Part shown: positions 1-6,966 of the stretch, piece by piece
Layout of the letters: each line of letters starts with the position of its first letter
Position numbering within the stretch: the stretch's first letter is position 1
Assembly (NCBI RefSeq): GCF_915069625.1
Contig: NZ_CAJZFD010000094.1
Coordinates: 1 to 7,874 of the forward strand
Direction: 5' to 3'
DNA: 7,874 bases
From: an uncultured Veillonella sp.
GTDB taxonomy: Bacteria; Bacillota; Negativicutes; Veillonellales; Veillonellaceae
Notes under the pieces: model-generated
What the model was told of the DNA's origin: nothing
The model's database searches: none
The model's input: only the letters and a program-made list of their open reading frames with translations
Program-made: the position numbers and the translations under genes

Positions 1-9
1 ATATACTAC

Positions 10-35
10 CTATTATAAGTTAATAATTATAATAG
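10..35. repeat. AT-rich inverted repeat downstream of cydDC
   Basis: Nine-base perfect arms (CTATTATAA at 10-18 and TTATAATAG at 27-35) are separated by eight bases. It lies 22 nt beyond the cydDC stop codon. It has no GC-rich stem and no T-run on the minus strand, so it is a poor intrinsic terminator. It could be an operator for a gene to the left of the window, a weak 3'-end hairpin, or chance in AT-rich DNA. Nothing else is evident in bases 1-57. Confidence 0.35.
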
Positions 36-57
36 ATACTTTTACGGATATTAATTT

Positions 58-3000
58 TTATTGAATACTTGCCATGGATAGATAGCAATATTCGTAGAAA
101 TGACCACGAAGGGTAATTAATTCTTCGTAAGTTCCATCTTCTACAATTTGACCTTTATCCATAAATAAGATACGGTCCATTTGCTCTAATCCTTCTAACT
201 GATGGGTAATGTATAAGCATGTTTTATCCTTTACATATTCCATCAAATCACGATGTAAAGCCTTTCTTGTTACTTGATCTAAACCTTCCAATGGTTCATC
301 CAATAAAACGATTTGTGGATTTCGCAAGAATAATCGAGCTAATGCAACCCTTTGGCGTTCACCACCACTTAAGCCATGACCACCACTACCAACAATCGTA
401 TTAAGACCAACCGGCAAGCTATCCACTACAGAGCGCAAGGAAGCACGGTCGATAGCACGCTCTAAATCAGTAGCTGAAGCATCCGGCCTTGCTAGTCGAA
501 TATTATCCTCAAAGGACGCATGGAAGATATACGTATCTTGTGTAATAGTTCCTAACGCATTACGCCATGTATCTATAGAAATATCCTTTAATTCTACATC
601 ACCTACATGAATGGAACCACCATAATCATATAAACGCTCAAGCATATTAAATAATGTAGTCTTACCAGAGCCACTAGCACCAACGATAGCAACTGATTGC
701 CCTTGCTTAATGCCTAATCTAAGATGTTCATAAATACAACGATCCTGATTATAACCAAAGGATACATCGGTAAAGGTAATGTCTCGATTAGCATTGAATG
801 GTTTTGGTGCCTTTGGGTCTACCACAGGCATTGGCTCATTGGCGAGTGCCATGAGACGACTCGTAGCCACCTTACTTTCAGCACCATGATGAACGGCAGC
901 AATCATAGGTTGTAACGCTTCAAACCAAGCTTGTGTACCAATGGCAGCAACCGCTACCATAACACTAGCCCAAGCGCCTGTCAAAGCATTGGCAGCCAAT
1001 ATAGCTACAATGACAACAGTAATTTGCACACCACCTAGGAACAGCGTATTCCCTAAGTTCATGCCACGCTCAATAACACCCTTATTAGTATCAACAATAT
1101 GCATCATATGTTGAATACGATGATAGACTAAATCTTCATTGCCATAGCTAATGACATCCTCTAAGCTATCCATAGTATCACTTAATAGTGATTTATACTC
1201 CCCTTGTTGCGGTCCAATCTCAGTCAATGATTGTTTATTATGAATATATACAACAAAAGGCAATATCAAACCTAATAGTAAAGCTGCCAAAACTATAGGC
1301 ATAACCAAAGTACTATCAATCGTAGATACACCATAGGCAACTAAAACAGTTAAAGCAATGGCTGCTACAGGAGGAATTATTGTACGTAAGTAGAAGAATT
1401 GTAATACCTCTATATCCCCCATTATACGGCCTAACATATCACCTGCACCAAAGCGTTTAAGAATAGCCGGTGCCAGTGGTTCCAGATGAGCATAGAACCA
1501 TACACGCAAACCATATAGTCCTTGAAATGCCATCCGATGAGATGTATAGCGCTCAAAATAGCGACATACGGCACGGCTAACGCCGAAGAATCGAACCCCT
1601 ACAATGGCAAGGCTCAAATAAGTAAGACCTGGTTGCAATGCAGCTGAGGCCAATAACCATGCAGACACAGTTAAAAGCCCTACATTCATGAATACTGTTA
1701 AGAATGTAAAAATCAAAGCTAATACTAAAGACCACTTTGCAGGACTTAATACAGAGAATAACAAACGCCATCCTTGTAAGCCCATAGTAGACGTTGACAC
1801 TTCAGATGTATGTGTATCGTTTCCGCGTACATAAGCACCTTTTTTATCAACAGGAATTGAATAATCTAGGTCATCTCTATCTTGAATATCAAATGATTTC
1901 CCTGTTTGCAACTGCTCTTCAATAGTTGAAGAAAATTCGCCTAAACCAGAGGTGACAAGGTCTTTAAAATATCCATCTACCGCAATAAGCTCTTCATAAG
2001 AACCTTGTTGAATAATGCGCCCCTGTTTTAAAACGTATAACGTAGAAGCCCAGTGCATCGTTTGTAGGCGATGGCCAATAATAATAACGATTTTATTCTC
2101 CATCAAACGTTGGATAGCACTACTTATGATAGATTCTGTTTTTACATCAAGATGTGCCGTTACCTCATCGAGAATTAACACTTGCCCTTTTCGTAAGAAC
2201 GCACGTGCTAACGCCACCCGTTGACGTTCGCCACCACTAAGACCTAAGCCACCTTCACCAATAATCGTATCAAGACCTTCTTGTTGTCTATTGATCACAT
2301 CCAGTAGCTGTACTTCTTTACATGCCTCTATAATCTCTTCATCACTTACATTCATTCCAAAGGATAATACATCACGTAAGGTTCCTTTCATGATATGAGG
2401 ATGCTGGGATACATAGATGATTTGGTGGCGCCACCACTCAACATCGATGTCACAAACATCAAGACCATCAATGACAACAGCACCTTTAGGAGCAGTTAAA
2501 AAGCCTCCAATAATATGAGCGATTGTAGATTTCCCGGCTCCACTTTCACCAACAAGCATTATCGGAGAATTGCGTTTAGCCTCTAATGAAATATGTTGTA
2601 CCCCATTTTCACTATCTTCATAGGTAAAGGTTAAATCCTTAATTTCAATAGCTTGTATAGGTCCTTGAAGTTTAGATTTCCCACCTACAGGTAACGATGG
2701 CTGGCGATTCATAAACTCTTCGTATTTTAAAATGGAGGTCTTCCCTGCCATTCCCGTATGGAATGCAGCCCCCAGTTGTCTAAATGGCGTATAAAACTCT
2801 GGAGCCAATAGCAAAATAAAGAAGGCTGAAAAGAATGGAATTTCACCATCCAATAATGTTAAGCCCAGGTATACAGCAATCAATGCCGTACTAATAGTAC
2901 TTACAAGTTCAAGAACCAATGCAGATAAGAACGCCACGCGCAACACACGCAAAGTAGAGTCTTTAAACTCTTCAGATAAACGACCAATGACCTTTATTTG

Positions 3001-3642
3001 ATCCTTCGCACGGCCAAAGAGTTTTAATGTGGTGATACCTTGCAATACATCGAGGAAATGCCCAGACAGGAAACTCATACGTTCCCACTGTTCTTTATTG
3101 AGGCGATCTGCTTGCTTGCCGATTAAGATCATAAAGAATGGAATCAATGGTACTGTAACAATTAGAATGATGCCAATAATAGGCAAAGTATCTACAATAG
3201 CAATGCCCATGATAAGAGGAATCATAATAGCATATAAAATTTGCGGAATATATCGAGCTACGTAAGCATCTACTTGCTCTAACCCATCTGTAAGCATATG
3301 GATTACATCGCCGTGACGCTCCTTATGTTGAACACCTAGCTTGAACATATGTGCTAAAGCTCGTTTTCTAAAGGTTGCTTTTACTGCACTTCCCAATCGG
3401 TTGGCTACAGATTCTTGCACATAATGTGCTAGTAATCTCACAATAATAGCAATCCCTAAATAGATAATGGTATACCTTTCATCGTGCAAGGTATTTTCAG
3501 AAAAAATAAAATTATTAATTAAGGTTCCAAAGAACCAAGCTTGCCCAACAATAGATAGACTTTCAACTAAACAAGTTAAACCTAGTAATAAAAGCTGTCC
3601 TTTATGTTCTAGCAACGCTTTAAAGGCGGTACGCTGTATCAT
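58..3642 (-). CDS. cydDC: Fused CydDC heterodimer-type ABC exporter (cysteine/glutathione, cytochrome bd assembly)
   Basis: This is a single polypeptide of 1194 residues holding two complete ABC half-transporters. The CydD-like half has about six membrane segments (roughly 17-285), Walker A GESGAGKS at 365-372, Q-loop Q413, signature LSGGE at 468-472, Walker B with E493, and H-loop H524. A hydrophilic linker of about 55 residues (roughly 565-620) leads to the CydC-like half, with membrane segments at about 638-910, Walker A GASGSGKT at 988-995, Q1035, LSGGE at 1091-1095, E1116 and H1147. The D-loop texts AHLD (first half) and EGLD (second half) fit CydD and CydC. By family knowledge CydDC exports reductant thiols to the outer face and is required for cytochrome bd assembly. 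Both ATP sites look intact. The start at 3642 is chosen for its AGGGG ribosome site; an in-frame ATG 13 codons upstream has none. One oddity is that the proline after the first Walker B Glu is Val494. Confidence 0.93.
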   Translation of the reverse strand: MIQRTAFKALLEHKGQLLLLGLTCLVESLSIVGQAWFFGTLINNFIFSENTLHDERYTIIYLGIAIIVRLLAHYVQESVANRLGSAVKATFRKRALAHMFKLGVQHKERHGDVIHMLTDGLEQVDAYVARYIPQILYAIMIPLIMGIAIVDTLPIIGIILIVTVPLIPFFMILIGKQADRLNKEQWERMSFLSGHFLDVLQGITTLKLFGRAKDQIKVIGRLSEEFKDSTLRVLRVAFLSALVLELVSTISTALIAVYLGLTLLDGEIPFFSAFFILLLAPEFYTPFRQLGAAFHTGMAGKTSILKYEEFMNRQPSLPVGGKSKLQGPIQAIEIKDLTFTYEDSENGVQHISLEAKRNSPIMLVGESGAGKSTIAHIIGGFLTAPKGAVVIDGLDVCDIDVEWWRHQIIYVSQHPHIMKGTLRDVLSFGMNVSDEEIIEACKEVQLLDVINRQQEGLDTIIGEGGLGLSGGERQRVALARAFLRKGQVLILDEVTAHLDVKTESIISSAIQRLMENKIVIIIGHRLQTMHWASTLYVLKQGRIIQQGSYEELIAVDGYFKDLVTSGLGEFSSTIEEQLQTGKSFDIQDRDDLDYSIPVDKKGAYVRGNDTHTSEVSTSTMGLQGWRLLFSVLSPAKWSLVLALIFTFLTVFMNVGLLTVSAWLLASAALQPGLTYLSLAIVGVRFFGVSRAVCRYFERYTSHRMAFQGLYGLRVWFYAHLEPLAPAILKRFGAGDMLGRIMGDIEVLQFFYLRTIIPPVAAIALTVLVAYGVSTIDSTLVMPIVLAALLLGLILPFVVYIHNKQSLTEIGPQQGEYKSLLSDTMDSLEDVISYGNEDLVYHRIQHMMHIVDTNKGVIERGMNLGNTLFLGGVQITVVIVAILAANALTGAWASVMVAVAAIGTQAWFEALQPMIAAVHHGAESKVATSRLMALANEPMPVVDPKAPKPFNANRDITFTDVSFGYNQDRCIYEHLRLGIKQGQSVAIVGASGSGKTTLFNMLERLYDYGGSIHVGDVELKDISIDTWRNALGTITQDTYIFHASFEDNIRLARPDASATDLERAIDRASLRSVVDSLPVGLNTIVGSGGHGLSGGERQRVALARLFLRNPQIVLLDEPLEGLDQVTRKALHRDLMEYVKDKTCLYITHQLEGLEQMDRILFMDKGQIVEDGTYEELITLRGHFYEYCYLSMASIQ

Positions 3643-3647
3643 AGTAT

Positions 3648-3652
3648 CCCCT
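3648..3652 (-). promoter_or_regulatory. Ribosome binding site of cydDC
   Basis: AGGGG lies five bases before the ATG at 3642. It decides the start, because the upstream in-frame ATG at 3681 is preceded by AT-rich sequence without a Shine-Dalgarno match. Confidence 0.7.
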
Positions 3653-3684
3653 ATGGTAAATATAGTTAATATAAAAATCATATG

Positions 3685-3724
3685 AATTTAGAATCCAATA
3701 TATACGATCAAATGAATCTAAATT
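3685..3724. repeat. Interrupted inverted repeat in the cydDC leader or promoter region
   Basis: AATTTAGA (3685-3692) is matched by TCTAAATT (3717-3724). After one mismatch two further inner pairs continue the symmetry. The arms are 24 bases apart. The repeat lies just downstream of the proposed cydDC -10 box, around and after the expected transcription start. It may be an operator with separated half-sites or a weak leader stem. Chance is possible in DNA this AT-rich. Confidence 0.4.
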
Positions 3725-3731
3725 TATCAAT

Positions 3732-3737
3732 ATTATA
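3732..3737 (-). promoter_or_regulatory. Candidate -10 box of the cydDC promoter
   Basis: The minus strand reads TATAAT, a perfect -10 match, placed 14 bases after the T-run of the cydAB terminator. The expected start would be near 3725, giving an untranslated leader of about 83 bases. The -35 region at the usual 16-18 base spacing falls in the terminator and is a poor match (CCTCTT), so an activator or a different promoter is possible. The preceding terminator argues that cydDC needs its own promoter. Confidence 0.45.
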
Positions 3738-3750
3738 TCCATCTTACCAC

Positions 3751-3781
3751 AAAAAAGAGGCGTGCCGCTACGACACGCCTC
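3751..3781 (-). terminator. Intrinsic terminator of the cydAB transcript
   Basis: Eight-base perfect GC-rich arms (GAGGCGTG at 3757-3764 and CACGCCTC at 3774-3781), with a further inner CG/CG pairing after one mismatch, form a strong hairpin. On the minus strand it is followed directly by six T residues (3756-3751). It sits 50 nt after the cydB stop and separates cydAB from cydDC. Confidence 0.9.
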
Positions 3782-3797
3782 ACATTGAGACCTAAAT

Positions 3798-3821
3798 TTT
3801 ATAACTCACTAGAGTTATAAA
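3798..3821. repeat. Perfect 10-bp inverted repeat just after cydB
   Basis: TTTATAACTC (3798-3807) and GAGTTATAAA (3812-3821) enclose a four-base loop, nine bases past the cydB stop codon. On the minus strand the stem is followed by AATTTAGG, not a T-run, so it is not a typical terminator, and a real one lies 17 bases further on. It may be a 3'-end stabilising hairpin in the cydAB mRNA or a DNA-binding palindrome. Confidence 0.55.
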
Positions 3822-3830
3822 GCTATTCTA

Positions 3831-4850
3831 TTAATAGTGTAAGTCTTTTTCAGATACACGATGACGGAATGTCCAGTATACCCAGATTTGGTAAGCCAAT
3901 ACAATTGGCACAAATACGAAGGCTACACAAGTCATCAATGTCAATGTGTAAGTAGAGTTACCTGCATTTGCAATAGTTAAGCTCCAATCAGGATTCAAAG
4001 AAGAAACCATGATGCGAGGGAACAAACCAGCAAAGTAAGCAGCTGTTACAGAAATAACAGTTAAGGAGCTAAATACAAAGCCCCATTTTGTATTACGAGT
4101 ACGTGCAGCACCCCAAGAAATGAGGAAGAACACGATTGCTAATGCGAAGCACACGATTGCTAATACAGAGTTGAACAAATCTGTACATACATATGTAGCA
4201 GCAACCAGTACTAAAGCACCGATTGCAGTAGGAACACCAACTACCAAAGAAGCTGCGCGAGCGCGTTCGGAAACAGCTCCAGCTGTTTTGATAGAAGTGA
4301 ATAAGCCACCATGGTATGTGAATACCAAGATAAACGCAATACCGCAAAGTACTGTGTATGGGCTTAATAAATCAAAGAATGTGCCTACATAGGTCATGCT
4401 TGCATCGATTGGAGTACCTTGAATCAAGTTACCAACTGTAACGCCCCACAATAATGCAGGAATCAAGGAACCAAAGAAGATGCAGTAGTCAAAAGTTTTA
4501 CGCCATAACAAGTTAGGGCTCTTGGAGCGGAATTCAAAAGATACACCGCGGATAATAAGAGCCGCAAGCATTAAGAATAACGCTAAATAGAAACCACTAA
4601 ACAATGTAGCATATACATGAGGGAAGGATGCAAATAATGCACCACCTGCAGTAATCATCCATACCTCGTTACCATCCCAAACAGGGCCCAAGGCATTGAT
4701 CATTTGACGACGTTCAACGTCAGTTTTACCGATGAATGGTAATAAAATACCAGTACCATAGTCAAAACCTTCTAATAAGAAGAAGCCAGCGAATAGTACA
4801 GTAATTAAAATAAACCATACCACTTCAAGGTTATTAAAAATTAATTCCAT
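3831..4850 (-). CDS. cydB: Cytochrome bd quinol oxidase subunit II
   Basis: This is the partner of CydA in the cytochrome bd complex, a membrane enzyme that oxidises quinol and reduces O2 to water without proton pumping. The protein has 339 residues, somewhat shorter than the roughly 380 of E. coli CydB, and has several hydrophobic membrane segments. Family hallmarks visible are the N-terminal LLEGFDYGTG (25-34), the motif GPVWDGNEVW (55-64), and RGVSFEFR (101-108). The start ATG lies inside the end of cydA (10-nt overlap), with GAGGAGG seven bases upstream (4864-4858), which points to translational coupling and stoichiometric synthesis of both subunits. The gene is followed by a hairpin and then a strong terminator. 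No CydX-like small ORF is seen between cydB and that terminator. Confidence 0.97.
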   Translation of the reverse strand: MELIFNNLEVVWFILITVLFAGFFLLEGFDYGTGILLPFIGKTDVERRQMINALGPVWDGNEVWMITAGGALFASFPHVYATLFSGFYLALFLMLAALIIRGVSFEFRSKSPNLLWRKTFDYCIFFGSLIPALLWGVTVGNLIQGTPIDASMTYVGTFFDLLSPYTVLCGIAFILVFTYHGGLFTSIKTAGAVSERARAASLVVGVPTAIGALVLVAATYVCTDLFNSVLAIVCFALAIVFFLISWGAARTRNTKWGFVFSSLTVISVTAAYFAGLFPRIMVSSLNPDWSLTIANAGNSTYTLTLMTCVAFVFVPIVLAYQIWVYWTFRHRVSEKDLHY

Positions 4851-6229
4851 AATCTCGCCTCCTCTTTTTCAACTACATCGTGAGATGGGTTACCATCTGG
4901 ACCTTTTTTGATGTGTTCTACAGCAAGGTAGAGAGCTGCAATAGCTGCTACGATGTACACAACTGTAAAGCCGATGATAGTAGTCATAATTTCTGGAGCT
5001 GTAACGGCTTTAGATGCACCGTCTGCAGTTAATTGCAAGCCATATACAAGCCATGGTTGACGACCTGCTTCTGCTACAAACCAACCTGTGGAATGAGCAA
5101 TGAATGGCAATGGCAATGTCCAGAACATAATTTTCAAGAATGTGCGATTACCAACCAATTTATCTTTTGCATTAAGGATAAGACCTACGAATGCAACGAG
5201 TAACATAATGGAACCAGCTGCAACCATGATACGGAATGTCCAGAAGATTGCTGGAACATCTGGAATATAGTTACCAGGACCATATTGAGCCTCGGATTTA
5301 GCTTGAAGATCTTTGATACCTTCTACTTTACCAGAAGTAAAGGAGTTTTGAGTCAAGAAGGACAAACCACCAGGGATTTCAAGTGCGCCCGTATTTTTTT
5401 GTGCTTTAGTATCAATGTTAGCTACCAAAGAGAATGGAGCTGGATCTTGTGTTTCCCACAATGCTTCCATCGCAGCCATTTTCATAGGTTGTACTTTTGT
5501 AATGTATTGACCTTGATGATGACCTGCCAAAGCGCCTAAAGTACCGAATACAAGAGCAATAACCATGCCCCATTTAGCGGAACGACGGTAGAAGTCTGTC
5601 GCATTGTTGCGCAATAAGTGCCATGCACTGATAGCCATGATAATTACGCCTGCTGTTAATAAACCATTCAACACGATATGGAAGAATTGGCCTGGAACAT
5701 AGCCGTTTTGAACAATTGTTAAGAAATTGTCCATTTCTGCACGGCCATTGCGAATTACATAACCTACAGGATGTTGCATGAAGGAGTTCGCTACGAGAAT
5801 CCAGAATGCAGATAGGTTTGTACCTAATGCTACCAACGTAGCTACAAGGGCATGAACAGTTTTATTTAAACGATCCCAGCCAAAGATCCATACACCCATG
5901 AATGTAGATTCCAAGAAAAATGCCATTAATGCTTCAAGGGCCAATGGAGCGCCGAAAATGTCACCCATAAAACGAGAATATTCTGCCCAGTTCATACCGA
6001 AATGGAATTCCTGAACAATACCAGTTACCACACCCATAGCAAAGTTAATTAGGAACAATTTGCCCCAGAATTTTGCCATTTTTTTGTATACTTCTTTACC
6101 AGTAGACACATATGTCCACTCTAAGATAGCTACAGTCACTGTCATGCCTAGTGTGAACGGCACAAACAACCAGTGATAGATAGATGTTAGCGCAAATTGT
6201 AATCGAGCTAAATCTACAGCTTCAAACAT
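4841..6229 (-). CDS. cydA: Cytochrome bd quinol oxidase subunit I
   Basis: This is the haem-bearing subunit of cytochrome bd, with quinol oxidation and O2 reduction at haems b558, b595 and d. The protein has 462 residues. By alignment from memory with E. coli CydA, the ligands are all present: H19, H184 (E. coli H186) and M335 (E. coli M393). So are the haem b595/d and proton-path acidic residues E99 and E107, the Q-loop residues K250 and E255 in the QPMKMAAMEA stretch, and the GRQPW motif at 389-393. The length is about 60 residues below the E. coli protein; the loss lies in the Q-loop, so this is the short-Q-loop type common outside proteobacteria. The start has TAAGGAGG seven bases upstream. 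No good promoter is visible in the 63-nt gap after the Rrf2 gene, so co-transcription with it is likely. Confidence 0.97.
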   Translation of the reverse strand: MFEAVDLARLQFALTSIYHWLFVPFTLGMTVTVAILEWTYVSTGKEVYKKMAKFWGKLFLINFAMGVVTGIVQEFHFGMNWAEYSRFMGDIFGAPLALEALMAFFLESTFMGVWIFGWDRLNKTVHALVATLVALGTNLSAFWILVANSFMQHPVGYVIRNGRAEMDNFLTIVQNGYVPGQFFHIVLNGLLTAGVIIMAISAWHLLRNNATDFYRRSAKWGMVIALVFGTLGALAGHHQGQYITKVQPMKMAAMEALWETQDPAPFSLVANIDTKAQKNTGALEIPGGLSFLTQNSFTSGKVEGIKDLQAKSEAQYGPGNYIPDVPAIFWTFRIMVAAGSIMLLVAFVGLILNAKDKLVGNRTFLKIMFWTLPLPFIAHSTGWFVAEAGRQPWLVYGLQLTADGASKAVTAPEIMTTIIGFTVVYIVAAIAALYLAVEHIKKGPDGNPSHDVVEKEEARLWN

Positions 6230-6236
6230 GTGTTTT

Positions 6237-6244
6237 CCTCCTTA
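6237..6244 (-). promoter_or_regulatory. Strong ribosome binding site of cydA
   Basis: TAAGGAGG is a near-perfect anti-16S match, spaced seven bases from the cydA ATG. It implies efficient translation initiation even if cydA lies on a shared transcript with the upstream regulator. Confidence 0.8.
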
Positions 6245-6292
6245 GAATAAAATACCTACATCACTTGATGAGCTTTTACTAAAAACCTTGTA

Positions 6293-6745
6293 TCATTGCG
6301 CTTGTGAATATGGCAACGCTTCAGCCTCAATCAACTGCTCACGTTGAGCAAGAGTTTTAAAGTTAACCTGCTCCAACTGAGTAATTAATTGGTCCTGAAT
6401 CGTCCCCATAGCCTCATTGATAGCACAATGCCCCATACAAGACTTAGAGCAAGAACCTACATCATATAAACACCGTTGTAAATACGCATCCCCTTCTACC
6501 GCTCTAATTACATCGAGCAATGAAATCTCTTGAGGGTCTCGATTGAGGGCAAACCCACCATCTACACCGCGAAAGGATTTCATAATCCCAGCTGCAATGA
6601 GACTACGCATAATCTTGAGCAAGAATCGTTCTGGAATCAATTCCTGCTCAGCCAATACAGAGCCAGTTATCTTCGTTCCCGAAGGTAATAGCGCCATATG
6701 CAAGACCATGCGAAATGCATAATCCGTGGCCTGATTTAACTTCAT
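6293..6745 (-). CDS. Rrf2-family transcriptional regulator, probable Fe-S sensor, upstream of cydAB
   Basis: This is a 150-residue winged-helix protein of the Rrf2 family (IscR, NsrR, RirA relatives). The N-terminus MKLNQATDYAFRM and the wing motif RGVDGGFAL (59-67) are family hallmarks, and LLDVIRAVEGD (76-86) follows. Four cysteines, C92, C99, C103 and C107, occupy the loop that holds the Fe-S cluster in this family, with spacing CX6CX3CX3C, which differs from the three-cysteine pattern of IscR and NsrR. D8 is at the position used as the non-cysteine ligand in Streptomyces NsrR. The start at 6745 has AAAGGAGA just upstream; a longer in-frame reading from a TTG at 6811 would start upstream of the expected transcription start. 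The gene precedes cydAB by 63 nt and probably senses O2, NO or Fe-S status. The signal and the targets are inferred, so I give no gene symbol. Confidence 0.9.
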   Translation of the reverse strand: MKLNQATDYAFRMVLHMALLPSGTKITGSVLAEQELIPERFLLKIMRSLIAAGIMKSFRGVDGGFALNRDPQEISLLDVIRAVEGDAYLQRCLYDVGSCSKSCMGHCAINEAMGTIQDQLITQLEQVNFKTLAQREQLIEAEALPYSQAQ

Positions 6746-6790
6746 AAGGTCTCCTTTCTCGTGCACTCGGACAAACGTATTACTAAATCT

Positions 6791-6819
6791 AGTATAATCG
6801 AAATAAAACAATACTGCAA
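6791..6819 (-). promoter_or_regulatory. Sigma-70-type promoter for the Rrf2-cydAB unit
   Basis: On the minus strand, TTGCAG (6819-6814) and TATACT (6796-6791) are separated by exactly 17 bases. The -10 matches consensus at five of six positions; the -35 keeps TTG. The expected start is near 6784, leaving a leader of about 40 bases with a good ribosome site. The -35 box lies at the centre of the 6803-6833 palindrome, so a protein bound there would block RNA polymerase. Confidence 0.7.
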
Positions 6820-6833
6820 TGGTATTGTTTTAT
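6803..6833. promoter_or_regulatory. Perfect 12-bp-arm palindrome, candidate operator of the Rrf2 regulator
   Basis: ATAAAACAATAC (6803-6814) and GTATTGTTTTAT (6822-6833) are exact reverse complements around the seven-base spacer TGCAATG. The site covers the -35 box and most of the spacer of the proposed promoter and lies upstream of the expected transcript start, so it should act as DNA rather than as an RNA hairpin. Rrf2 dimers bind palindromes of about this size and often repress their own genes; that this protein binds here is an inference from position. Confidence 0.65.
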
Positions 6834-6929
6834 ATATTGAGAATTAGCATATATAGATTTTATGCCCATTAATATGGTATTATCTGAATATTTTTATGTC
6901 CCTTAAATAGCATTATGAATTCTATTATC

Positions 6930-6959
6930 AAAAAAAGACTGCCCACGAATGAGCAGTCT
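6930..6959 (-). terminator. Intrinsic terminator after moaB
   Basis: AGACTGC (6936-6942) and GCAGTCT (6953-6959) form a seven-base perfect stem, with two more inner pairs (CA/TG) after one mismatch. On the minus strand it is followed by a run of T residues (6936-6930, the first being part of the stem). It begins seven bases past the moaB stop and isolates the deacetylase-moaB transcript from the Rrf2-cydAB unit. The remaining bases 6834-6929 show no gene and no convincing signal. Confidence 0.88.
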
Positions 6960-6966
6960 AAATATA

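Noticed and set aside
1..57. An intrinsic terminator for cydDC at the left edge.
   Set aside because: Only an AT-rich repeat with no following T-run is seen; the real terminator, if any, lies outside the window.
3643..3681. An N-terminal extension of CydDC by 13 residues, starting at the ATG at 3681.
   Set aside because: It has no ribosome site, while the ATG at 3642 has AGGGG at five bases and begins at the usual point of CydD homology.
3643..3830. A small CydX/CydS-like third subunit gene after cydB.
   Set aside because: Reading the minus strand I found no ATG-led small hydrophobic frame before the terminator; the one ATG there is followed at once by a stop.
4120..4392. Open frames on the plus strand or in other minus frames inside cydA, cydB and cydDC (for example 4120-4392 and 3029-3265).
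   Set aside because: They are contained within well-identified genes, have low-complexity, unfamiliar translations and lack ribosome sites, so they are shadows of the true frames.
6259..6270. A short inverted repeat CATCA-CT-TGATG between the Rrf2 gene and cydA as an operator or attenuator.
   Set aside because: The arms are only five bases, no promoter or T-run accompanies them, and such repeats are common by chance.
6781..6794. A small inverted repeat TACTA-AATC-TAGTA overlapping the -10 box and start site as a second operator.
   Set aside because: The five-base arms are too short to separate from chance in AT-rich DNA, and the larger palindrome beside it is a far better candidate.
6746..6811. 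An N-terminal extension of the Rrf2 protein by 22 residues from a TTG at 6811.
   Set aside because: That codon lies inside the palindrome/promoter, upstream of the expected transcript start, and MKLNQATDY is the normal Rrf2 N-terminus with a good ribosome site.
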